A stretch of DNA of 64,000 nucleotides from Macrocybe gigantea (Eukaryota > Basidiomycota > Agaricomycetes > Agaricales > Callistosporiaceae), in assembly GCA_011319805.1 (NCBI GenBank), contig SJRY01000050.1:992001-1056000 (forward strand), read 5' to 3'. The notes under the pieces were generated by a model that saw nothing but the letters and a program-made list of their open reading frames with translations, did not search any database and was not told the origin of the DNA. Positions 46,830 to 57,633 of this stretch are shown in pieces. Every line of letters starts with the position of its first letter. Position 1 is the stretch's first letter. Made by a program: the position numbers and the translations under genes.

Positions 46830-49423
46830 CTACGACACGCTCTGCTGTATCGTCGGATTCCTGACGACCGTCTTGTTCACACCGGCGACAGCCGCGGTCG
46901 AGGATCGGATTGTCGTTATCATGGCTCCTCCATGCGTCTGTTCAACATGCGCATTTACACCCGACATTATCGCCTTGTGGGAGGGAACGGGTACAGCGGG
47001 CGGTTTCCGGCGCTTGGGCGGTGGAGGCGGAGCGGTCCTGCGATGCGTCGTGCGGTGCGGTGATGACAGTGCCGCACTTGCTATGCTGGAAGGAGGAAAT
47101 ATGGAATCACCGACATCGGAGATATGGTTTGAGGCCACGGCACCAACAGCAGATGAGTTTAACTGGCAGCGGTCCGGCTCAAACCCGCTCTCGGTTATGG
47201 CTGGAGGACAGACGTCTCGTTCCGAAGCGATGCGCGTCTGCTTGGACGTAGCTCGTTGCGCCTTCGTTTGAAGATGGGGTTGCGGCCAGGGCACTGACAC
47301 CTTCCAATGATTTAGATCCATCAGCGGCCATCGCAGCGACGTTGGCAGAGTTTCTGGACGAGGCGATGGTGGTAATCGTCGTAGTATTACCTACACCGGG
47401 CAGACTGACCGAGCTAGCGTTGCTCGGACTCCGCATGCGATCAAGCGGAGAAAGGAGATCAAAATGCGACTGGACCTTTTGTTGTTGCTGCGACTTCTTC
47501 TGTTGTTTCGACGCCCTAAGTTGCTCTACGCTCTTGATGCTCTTTAGGCTTTTCCCTCCTGAGGTGCCGTTGGTCCCAACAGCAGCGCCAGCCATTATCC
47601 CCACAGCAGATGGTGTCGTCGCGACCTGCGTCGGGCTCAGCGCTGCGGTGTTGATCACCGCCGTCGACGTCGACGACTGGCTACTGATGCTTTCCTTCCG
47701 CTGCCGGTGCTCTTCGTCAACCTTGGTTCTCCTCAACTGGATACACCATTCTCCAGAAAGACACCTCTCTACCAGACGTTTTGTGGTCGGATTCACATCG
47801 CGGATTTTGCTGTTGCCCAGGAGCGACTCTAACGAATAGACGACCTGCGGACGTTTGTAGGGAAGGTCTCGCAGCTGGGTCCTCGTTAACAGCGGATGAA
47901 GTACTCTGAGGTACGTGTGACGCAGCTGTAATTTAAGATCGATGAGGAGATGAATTGGTTCCATCTACGGTCAACGTACCGATTCGCTATCCTCGTCCAA
48001 ATCAACTAACTCGCGAAGGAACACGTCCACAAGCACGCAAAGGTCGTTCGTGTAGAAGTACTCCGAAGTGCCTTTACTCGTAAATAGGACATAAAGTATC
48101 TTCAAGATAAGGAGTTGCATGCAGAGATCTTCTGGCGTTCGCTCTGAAACAAAGTCAAGCATAAACCAAAGTAACGGGAACCCGAACATACGTGCACGGT
48201 TTAGCATGAAAATCATATTCTCCCCAAACGTTTTGCTGGAACCCAATCGTCTCATGAGGACGATCAACACTCGATTCCTCATTTCAGGTGGGTCAGCCGC
48301 CGTTTGTTGTAAAGTCCCGGAATCATCGGAAGCGACGCGACCATGAATTGCTCGTTCAATGCCACCTAGGAAAGAAAATTCGATGAGAACTTCATTTTAG
48401 GGGAAAGAAGAAAACGAACGATCAACTTGATCACGCTGTAGTTGAACGTTTCGTCAGGCATGTTCCTCGTCTGCTCCACCAGGTCAAAGAGGTAGTCGAT
48501 GAACGAATCATCAAATATCCCTAATCGACGAAATAAGAGGCCAGTCAATATAGCATGGCCAGCAACGACTTACGCAAATCAAGGAGAGATAGCTTTTGCA
48601 TGCAGCACACATCATATAGCAGCCTCATGCTCAGACTCCGTAGCTTCGCCTCAATCGGGACAGGTACAGAGGCGGGGCCTCCTGCTGACCCACCTAAAAT
48701 GCCGAAGTACGTGTCCTCCACGTCTGAATCAATATCGACCAGGATGTGGTCCATTAATAAAGGTAAAAGTGGTTGCCATCGTTTGTGAGAGCGAAGATAC
48801 TCTGGTCGGCGGCGGCCGTAGCAGAGCAGGACATGGTAGAAGATCAACTGGTAATGCGGGTCCGTTCTCTATATGTGATACCCATTTCAGGTCAGTTGCT
48901 CTCATTCTCTTGTAATAGTATATGAAAGAGGAGAGTACAGATAAGACACTTACCGACTGAAGGTCATCCACGATGATCTCGCACATCCTTTCTGAATGAA
49001 ATTGGAACAAGTCCGAATCGAGTAGCAAGCTGCATGCATGCTCCAACTGGAGAGGCGTCTGAAGGTATTGTTCTGAAAATTGCAATTTCATCTCAGATGC
49101 ACGCCTCGCGATGGACAATTATGAGAACAACGTGCCGTGATAAGCCGCACAAAGAGCGAGGTACCGCCGCAAGGTCGCATCAAGCAGCGACAGGCTGGGC
49201 GTGCCATGCGTTCCGGTATTGAGCGTGTCTTCGAGCTCTGTTGTTGAACAAAAGCCATTTTCACCCCGTGAGCGAGAAAGAATAAGAAAGACATAGCAAC
49301 GGCAAATCGGATCAAGCAGGACTAACCAGACCAGAACTGCTGCGCGTTTTCGACCAGATAAACGATGCCCAAATCGTCCTCCGCTGCTATCCCCGGCAAT
49401 GAATTCTGGTCTTGGAGCGCCAT
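46830..49423 (-). CDS. SPIN90/Ldb17-family protein (actin patch and endocytosis regulator)
   Basis: Ldb17/SPIN90 proteins bind Arp2/3 and SH3 proteins and help start linear actin filaments in endocytic patches. The start at 49423 gives MALQDQNSLPGIAAEDDLGI, and an intron joins FWS to ELEDTLNTG. The leucine-rich helical domain follows over several exons: SLSMRLLYDVCCMQKLSLLD, LGIFDDSFIDYLFDLVEQTR, ETFNYSVIKLI, RVLIVLMRRLGSSKTFGENM, LCMQLLILKILYVLFTSKGT and EYFYTNDLCVLVDVFLREL. The C-terminal third is disordered (Gln and Ser runs). It carries an SH3-ligand type stretch, RTAPPPPPKRRKPPAVPV, before the end at 46830. The frame changes near 47200-47300. A 49-bp intron would fit, and a single-base error is the alternative. 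The neighbour noxA is convergent. Confidence 0.8.
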
Positions 49424-49683
49424 GGCTATTCCCGGGGCTCATCTAAGAGATATCGGTCTCTTGTGGCGAGTCAATCCAGTCCTCGAGCAACAAGGCTATG
49501 CCCTTGAGGAATGTGGTGCTTTAAAAGGATAACAAGGCTAACCCTAACCCGATCAGAATTCTGCGGGAACGCCGGCCTCTTCGGGCCGCCGAGTCCAGCA
49601 CCATTGCAGAAAGACATAATAAATAAATTCGCAGAAGATTCGTGTGATCCATAGAACGAAGATTGCAAATGTACTCCGTCAAG

Positions 49684-50913
49684 CTAGAGTTCTATAGGTA
49701 TAAGGGAGACGATCTTCTCCACAAGACTCTTCATGACTTCTGCTTTCGCGGTACCAATTTCCAAAACTTCCTCATGCGATACAGTTTCCATGACGGGAAG
49801 CTCGATTCGTTTACCAGCCAGCTGTGGAAAGTAGAAAGACAGATTCAGCCATTGTTTTGCGTCGACAAATGGAGCCATCGCTTTCTCACCTCCGCTTCGA
49901 CTTCTTCGCGGATGCTCCTATATTTCGGTGGTATCACGACGAAATTCGTAACCAAACTCAGCACCAGCACATTCACACCCTCTCCTCGAGCTGCGACGAC
50001 TTCAGGTACTGTGCTCATGCCGACGACGTCCGCTCCGGCATCCCGGAGAAACCTGCCTTCTGCAGGTGTCTCGTACGTCGGGCCACTCACCCAAGCGTAA
50101 GTACCCTCGGCCAGGGACTGCGTTCCGAGCGAGATTCGGTCCGCCGCTAGGAATGCGAGGCGACGCAAAGCCGGAGAATACGCATCCGAGAGGGGAAGGA
50201 AGCGCGCGTGGTGCTGTGACGTCAGTGGACCGAGGAGCGGGTTAAGACCTGTCATGTTCGGAAGGGCGAGATGATCTTGGATCACGACGACTATGCGGGG
50301 TCAGCATAGGCGAATCGTTGACGGCGATGGCGTGATGAAGCGCTCACTCGTTCCGATTGAGATTTCTCGGTTTAACGATCCAGTGGCGTTCGTGACTGTA
50401 ATGCAACTTTAGGGGTCAGTCATGGCACAAGGGGGGTGAGAATACGGTCAACTCACTGATGATCTCTTTGATCCCGAGTCTCGCCATGATCCTGATCGGA
50501 TAGACGACAGTAGAGAGCGTGTGGCCTTCATAAAGATGGAACTTGGAGAGATCAATCGAATGGCCACCAGCCGTCAAGATCCGGTAGACATACTCGGCCG
50601 AGCATGGCTACAACGGGCACCCCTCACCAGGACCCAGAAGTCCAAATGCTAGCAACTTCTATGGCCAGGTACTGCGATGTCGTGTGCCCATCATTAGCAT
50701 GAACTTGAATTCACAGAGAGATCTTCGCGCACCGGTGCTCTTCGCAAAACCAGGCAACTTCTCATAGGGAATTAAAACCGTCTCCCTGAACGACTCGACC
50801 AGTCCATTCAAACCAGTTCCGCAGACGATGCCAACCCGCGGCCGCTGCAGCTTTTCCGGCAGAATAGAGTTGAGAATTTGTTGAACTTCCGGGAATAGGT
50901 TTTCCAGAGACAT
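49684..50913 (-). CDS. Purine nucleoside phosphorylase (two frame breaks)
   Basis: It splits inosine or guanosine with phosphate into base and ribose-1-phosphate in purine salvage. The start at 50913 gives MSLENLFPEVQQILNSILPE and then RPRVGIVCGTGLNGLVESF. EKLPGFAKST follows, spliced to VPGH. Next come the YEGHTLSTVVYPIRIMARLG block, NATGSLNREISIGT, VVIQDHLALPNMTGLNPLLG, GTYAWVSGPTYETPAEGRFL, DVVGMSTVPEVVAARGEGV and LSLVTNFVVI. Exon EVEAE joins LAGKRIELPV, and the protein ends VSHEEVLEIGTAKAEV ... at 49684. Between the first two introns the frame is lost by one missing base at 50654-50655 and another in the CCCC at 50620-50623. Conserved words on each side are intact, so an assembly error is likely. 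The family usually has Lys in the LVTNK motif. Here Phe is read. Confidence 0.88.
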
Positions 50914-52041
50914 CCAGGGCAGAAGTTGTTATATGGAGAGAATGAGAGAAGGTGATTATCGATATCTATTAGCGTATGTGGCTTGAATCCCCTGAGCCAC
51001 TTGAAGGCAACTAGTTACGGCGAGCTCGGAAAAGACGAGACGCCGGATCGGACCTTGAATGTGTTTGATAATGTTCTCGAAATACGTCCGCCAATGGCCA
51101 TGCAGTTCAACTTCATCGACGATACTGAAGAGCATGAATTTACGCTTCAAAACGCGTGCACTCTTCCTCATTAGGTCTGACTCTGTGTCGAGTCCACTCG
51201 ACACCAATACCGAACGTGGAAAAAGGCAGGACGTATGGTGTCTTGTGAAATCACCTGAGGATGTCGCCGAATTGTTATACCCAGAAAACAATATTTGTAT
51301 CTGATCTGGGATGGACGGTCATCTGCACAAAGCAGCTCTTATTTTGACTGATGCTTGCCATCATCTGCCGTTTTCAAATTACTGAATAACGCCACAGGAA
51401 GTCGAGGAGCAGCTAAAACGCGTCGATCATCCTGAATAATTGAATGTCTATTGCCACATGCGTAGCAGATGGTCAGCAGCAATGGCTTATAAATAGTAAG
51501 CATCCTCTTCCTCGCTGTTCAGTACAAGAAACAGATGTCACAGAATCAAAGAATGCAGATTGTGCTTCAACCTCTGCGCCAAATTTTGGATGACTGATCT
51601 TGTAGAGCGGATGAGATGCCCAGCTCATTTCTCGTCTTGGAACAGGTTGCCTTATCGAGTCTCGTCATTTGGAGATACGGGCGTATAATCCTTGAGAAGC
51701 CGTGGAATAACCCCCAGATAGGTGACACAAAAAGCGTGATACGTGAGGCAGGAACATTGTGGACTGATTGAAGTAGGAACAAAACATATCGTTCGAAATG
51801 CCCACCAGAAGACGGTAGTCCATCTAACTCGGCTCGACGGTAAGACGCTATTATTTGTTTATTTCTTCTATCTAGATTGACGCGCACCTATACCATTTCT
51901 TTGGCAGATACTGGAACCAGCGCCGAGCCGGGGCTCAAGAACGTGAGCGCCCATCTTATCAATTGCTGATCGCCACGATCAACAGCAACGAGTCGAGTCT
52001 GTCACTGTTGCCATAACGCAGGTACCTTTCCACCAGAAGCC
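50914..52041. other. Divergent intergenic region
   Basis: It probably contains the promoters of PNP and the TPR-CHAT gene. Frames such as 50956-51291 (minus) have no features. Confidence 0.4.
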
Positions 52042-55000
52042 ATGAAGAATACAGCGGCGGTCGACGAGACGCTCTTTAACCTCGCAAAGCTCTTATCTTC
52101 ATTCAAGCAACGCCCCTTGGTGACCCCGAACTCCCATCGCTGCTCGAAGACTTGGCGGAGCTATACGCGGAAATCTACGAGTCGTATTCGGAGCATGATG
52201 CATCTTTTCTGAATCTCTCCATTGTCTATGCTCGTGCCGCACTCGCATGTACAGCACCTCATACCTCCGAACATCCGAGCAGGCAAATTGTCCTCGCTTC
52301 ATCTCAGCTACAGAAATACAGGCACTCGGGAGACTTGGACAATCTTGATGAGGCGATTCAACTTGCTCAACAGGCGGTCGGCGTAACACCGCTAGGCGAT
52401 CCCGACTTGCCGTACCGCCTGAGATGCCTTGCCTTTTTCTATGGAGATAGATTCGATAATCTTGCAAACGGTGACGATGTGGAGGCGGCTCTCAGATGCT
52501 GCATGGGCGTCATTGAAGCTACGTCCTCTGAGCATCCCGATTTAATATCCAGCCAGACCGTCCTGGGCATCACGTATTCCAATCGGTACACCCTTTACGG
52601 CGACGAGATCGACTTCGAAGGCGCTGTGACCTCCTTTAATTCGGCGCTTTGTAACACGCCATTAGGCAGTCTTCCTCTTTCAGAAGTGCTCAGACACCTT
52701 GGATCTGTGTATCTGGAAAGATATCAGACGTCCAGTGGTATCAGTTATGCTCGGATCGCTCTCAGGTTCATCACCGCGGCTGTGGAAAGCATGCCATTGA
52801 ACGATGAAATCCTTCAATCACTTTTCGATACGCTAAGCAAGACCTATTCAGAACTTTGGGACACTCGTGAGTCACCACTTTCCCGAGTGCAACCGTCTTG
52901 ATATTGAATTCTGCTCCTTCAGGTCATCCATTACATCTCATACACCAAACTACCGCAGTCACAGCGCATGTCTCCAACCAGCAACCCATTAGCGACATCA
53001 ACGACCTTGATCTAGCCATCAAATGGTCCCTCGCTTCACTCGAGCAGACACCACCAAACCACCCTTTCCTTGCTGATAGAGAGGCCAACCTTTGTATGTT
53101 GTATCAGGAGCATTTTGTACACTCAGGCCAGCTTCTTGACTTGGAGAAGTCACTGAAGTATGGGCGAGGAGCGGTTGATCACTCTCCAGCTAGTCACCCA
53201 AATCTGCACTCCATGGTAAATGCTCTCGCTCTTGCGTCCTTCCAGCATTTTAGGACAACAAAGGATATCCGGCACCTTAACGATGCGTTAAAGTACAACA
53301 AGGTTGCCATCGATATAACTCCTTTCGACCATCCCAGCCTCTCAGACCGACAAGACAACCTGGTCGTCATGTATCTGGAGCTGTACCAACGATCTGGAGA
53401 CCTAGAACAGTTGGATTACGCACTGACGCAAGCCAATGATTACGCACAAAAGAGCCATCTGGGTCATCCCAACCAAACAAGGAGACAATACATCCTCGCT
53501 GGCGCTTATACAGAGCGTTACAGGAGGTTTGGAGATTTAGAGGATCTAGAGATTGTGATCACTGTCCTCGAGAATGCCATTAAGCAGAGTGGTTCCCAGC
53601 ACGTTCATGCGGGTATCCCACACCATCTGAGTCACAGTTTGGGCATTGCATATGAGCACAGATACGAGAGGCTTGGCCAAACGGCTGACCTCGACAGAGC
53701 TATCAAGCACAAGGAATTGACACTTAAACGTGGCTCATCAACGGATGCCCTATCCTTCCCAGATCTGGAACGTAGCTTGGCAACATCGTATAGGGCTAGG
53801 TTCAGAGCCTTCGGTAATCCCGAGGATCTCGTAGTCGCAGAAACTCATGCTCAGGCAGCTTTGAATGCCGCTCGAGAGCAAGGCCGTTCCCTGGTCGAGT
53901 TCTCGGAAGAGCTGGCTGGGATCCATCTGGAGCGATTCAGGCATCATTTGGAATCGAAAGACTTGGAACTTGCGTTGCAACTCTACCGCGACGTTGTCAG
54001 CGCAACGCCAGCGGACGATCCCCAGTTATCCAAAAGGCAAGGCTTTTTGGCTCTCTGTTATGAGGGCCGTTTCGAAGTGTTTGATCAAGCGGATGCCCTA
54101 GAGAGTGCTTTAACATACTCCCGCCTAGCAATGGGTTCGAAATCTGCCTATCCATCCACTCTGTGGATTCAAGCTACCATATGGGGTCGTCTGGCTATGA
54201 GAAACGGCCTTCCGAAAGCCGTGGAAGCATTCACTGCAGCATTCGCCGTCCTCCCCGATCTAGTGTGGCTGGGTAACTCCCTCAGGTCACGACATGATGC
54301 ATTGAGGCAGCACCAAATCACAGATGCGACTTCTCGCGCCGTCGCTGCCGCCCTTGAGCATTCAACCTTGCAAAAGCTATAGAATTCTTTGAAGCAGGCC
54401 AGTCAGTCATGCACAAGCAGTCATTTCAGGTTCGCAGGGCCGACATGCTGATCTGGGACAAACTGCCAGCGGAAGCGAAGGAATTGCGCGATGTTTCATT
54501 TCAGCTACAGCTAGCTTCGGAATCCTCTCTCCTTTACGAGACAGACATGGCGAGAAAAATGGATAGGCATCAGCTGTCATTGAAGAGAAAGAGGCTCATT
54601 GAGGACATACGGAGTAAGGAAGGCTTTGAGAGATTTCTGATGCCGGCCTCATGGGAAACGTTTGAAAAAGTCGCAGAAGAGGGTCCAGTGATCCTTTTAA
54701 ACGCCTCCCAGTACCGCAGCGATGCAATCCTCTTGCTCCCAGATGCAAGTCCTCAACATGTATTGTTGCCCGGGCAACTGCTAAGAAATTACAGAATGCT
54801 CTCGACGATCTGAAACAGGCCTTGGCTCAATGCCGCATTGCGTCAAGAAACGCGAGTCAGGAAGACGAGGCAATTTACAGACATATTCAGGTAGCGGGAT
54901 TCGCATCATCGGATCAGACGTTCAAAGATGTTCTCGGCTGGCTCTGGTCAGAAATCGTTGAGCCAATTCTCAATTGTTTACATACCGTATGTCATACGCT

Positions 55001-55846
55001 CAATTCCTACAACCCGAAAAGAACTGATGATCATGTCATCCAAAGCTTGGTATCACAGATGGAAGGATATGGTGGTGTCCGTCTGGACTTTTTACATATC
55101 TTCCTCTGCATGCGGCTGCCATTGAGAATGAGAGCCATTTTATACAATCATACACGTTTACGCTGGAGTCCCTCCTACAGGCTAGGCAGCGCAGTCACCA
55201 AGGCAAATCGGAAAGCCGCCAACACGAGAATATTCTTCTAGCTGGTGTATCAGACGCGCCACATCTTCGACGCCTGCCTTTTGTTTCAAAGGAAGTCCAC
55301 GCGCTGGGAGAGCTGTTGCAGAATTCCGGCATGTGCCGGGTCGAGACCTTCACCGATTCGCGAGCGACACTTTCCAACATTACCCAGCGACTGTCAGGCT
55401 CGAGTTGGCTACATTTCGCGTGCCACGGAAAACAGGAGGCAGATGATCCGCTGACCAGCGGATTGGAACTATTCGACGGACGGTTGCAGCTGCGTCAGAT
55501 TCTGGAGGCGAACCTCGTCGATACAGCGAAGTTCATCTATCTCTCCGCCTGTGAAACTGCCATGGGTGATGCACAGCTGGACAATGAAGCCATGCATCTT
55601 GTCGAGGGCTTCATGGCCGCTGGATTCCGCAGTGCCATTGGGACATTGTGGAGCATGGCGGACAATTACGGTCCGCAAGTTGCCTTGAATGTGTATAGGA
55701 AAGTGCTGCAAAGAGATAGCGACCATTCCGTGCGGCAGCCTAAGTTGGACCTCGCAGCCGAGGGACTGTCCGATGCAATCCACGAGATAAGACGTCGAGG
55801 GGCTGGATATCACCAGTGGATGCCTTTCATTCATGTTGGTATATGA
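52042..55846 (+). CDS. TPR-CHAT protein (caspase-like protease domain behind TPR repeats), frame broken in places
   Basis: CHAT domains are caspase/separase-related cysteine peptidase domains, and the TPR array normally senses a partner. From about 52110 to 54380 the protein consists of tandem repeats of about 50 residues with the pattern YxxRYxxxGDLxDLDxAI ... TPxxHP. Examples are RYRRFGDLEDLEIVI and KYRHSGDLDNLDEAI. A coiled region follows to 54980. After a GTATGT intron (54987-55045) the CHAT domain begins LGITDGRIWWCPSG and LPLHAA. It has the expected catalytic histidine in LHFACHGKQ and cysteine in YLSACETAMGD, then VEGFMAAGFRSAIGTLWSM and the end WMPFIHVGI. A first intron lies at about 52870-52920. 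Single missing bases break the frame in AAAA (54372-54375) and AAA (54786-54788), perhaps also near 52107. The N-terminus may extend upstream. Confidence 0.85.
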
Positions 55847-56713
55847 TTAAAAGGTGTGCGTGTATGTCTAAATCCGTGATCTGGCCGAATAGAAGATAGA
55901 GATGTGGCCGTGCCAAAATCGCAAGGACATCAAGGGACCAATCATGCGACGCGCTACACAAAACATAATTATCCTTGGCAATTTGTCGTTATGACGTGTG
56001 CGTGGATGGTGAAGAATAGGTATGTCCATTCATGCCCATTGTTGTTCGCCAACCTAATTCACAGTTATCTGTGCTGATGCGAGGTGGCTATACCGTATAC
56101 TGGCTATTGCTTTTTTTTTTCGCAGTAGACCGTTTATCTTTGACGAGAACGGAGCTATTGAAAATGGTATCAGGGCAGTGTGCAGCCCCATGTACACTGA
56201 CAGGTTACTGGTTATCGGCCATGTGAATGATGTCGCACTGCAATGGGTCGTCTACGACAGACTACCTCGCTGCCGACAGACAACCTGACAATCTGCGCTG
56301 AGCGGTATCAAAAGCGACAAGCTCATCGTCTCCTTGTTCGCATTTCTGCTGCCGTGGGTAAGTATTTCTGATCTGTGTTATTTCTTTGATAGAATGCGCC
56401 TTACGACCCTGCAACAATCATTTTCGATGGCACCAATCAGATGGTCTGTCGGATGCCTGACAACATGAGAGTCGTTCGAAATTGGACACTGCGAGCCCTT
56501 CCATGTGGACTTCAAACCACGGAGGTAACTGCAATTCTTCACGGTTTCAGACCTCAGGTCAACGGCTGTGCATGTACAAATGCTCCGTGGCAGATGCTGT
56601 ATCGAGGTCCTGAATCTCCTGCATCACCATGTTGCAAGATAATATAAGAGATATGGACGACGCAGTTCAAGGATTCAAAACTCTTGGTGTCTGGACGCCA
56701 ATCGTTGCAAACA
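55847..56713. other. Spacer of about 0.9 kb, no supported gene
   Basis: Short plus frames at 56032-56226 and 56441-56647 have no features. The region probably contains the promoter of the following membrane protein. Confidence 0.45.
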
Positions 56714-57214
56714 ATGAGCGACGACGGTGCAAGACAAATCAACCGACTGCTCATCTGCTCACTGGTCATTACTGTCCTCCTCATCACCCCCACTCTCGTT
56801 CCGTTCCTGGGTTCGACATCTCTGTGGCTCACACCCATCGGCATCGTCCTTACAATAATCCATAATGGCATTGTGCTCGGATGCACTAGTCGTTCGAGAC
56901 AGGTCGAACATGTGGGCTTGCCCGCGACGGCGAGTCTTGGAACGATTATCTGCGCGTTCCTGCTTGCCGTGCTCTTCCTCGTAGCGATGGGGCTAGATAT
57001 CACAATCCTCGTCGTCTACAGTCTGCGATTCGGAAGATCCCTACCGCCATCATTGGCCGCAACCATCATTGAAGTCCTCATGCTCGCGGTGGAGGTGGGA
57101 CTGCTATTTGCCATAGGCGCCAAGTGCACGGCGCAGAGGCGGGTTGTCGCCAAGCCCATGGCGGCGACCGGTGCGCTATTCTGTTTATTAAACCGAGATT
57201 CCGAACAACGATGA
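56714..57214 (+). CDS. Small four-helix membrane protein
   Basis: This is an intronless 166-codon frame starting MSDDGARQINRLL. Four hydrophobic segments are evident: LLICSLVITVLLITPTLVPF, WLTPIGIVLTIIHNGIVLG, TIICAFLLAVLFLVAMGLDI and ATIIEVLMLAVEVGLLFAIG. A short basic C-terminal tail follows. The layout resembles the MARVEL-like or unnamed four-helix proteins common in basidiomycetes. No sequence motif allows a firm family call. The start was chosen because upstream in-frame residues are polar and unlike a membrane protein N-terminus. Confidence 0.6.
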   Translation: MSDDGARQINRLLICSLVITVLLITPTLVPFLGSTSLWLTPIGIVLTIIHNGIVLGCTSRSRQVEHVGLPATASLGTIICAFLLAVLFLVAMGLDITILVVYSLRFGRSLPPSLAATIIEVLMLAVEVGLLFAIGAKCTAQRRVVAKPMAATGALFCLLNRDSEQR

Positions 57215-57633
57215 CGGATCGATAGGGTTCGCAGGTACCGTATAGCTTCGGGGAAATGCTTAAATGCTCCCATCGGAGGTCCTTCAGCAGGCTTGAAAGA
57301 CAGCATCAGGTTCATCGCTTTGATGTATTGTACTTCGTACACTATGCATGCAACTCATAGGCTTGCAGTAGTCGATTCTCAGTACCGTTTCCGCCTTCTG
57401 ATACCCTATAAATTATAATGTGATGAATCTTCACTTTAAGATATCCACTAGCATAACTAACTTCCTATAAGCTCATGAAAACGTTGCATTGTGTCGACAG
57501 TTTTGTTGAAATGAAGTTCTGACCAATTCGGGCCGCCACAGGCGTTGATCGACGTTGATCATATGATGGACGCGTCGTATCACATGACCAATCGAACTCC
57601 AAGACCTTTTACGACGAGCAACTAGAAGAAGGA
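57215..57633. other. Intergenic
   Basis: This is an A+T-rich region upstream of the exonuclease gene. Nothing else is seen. Confidence 0.5.
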
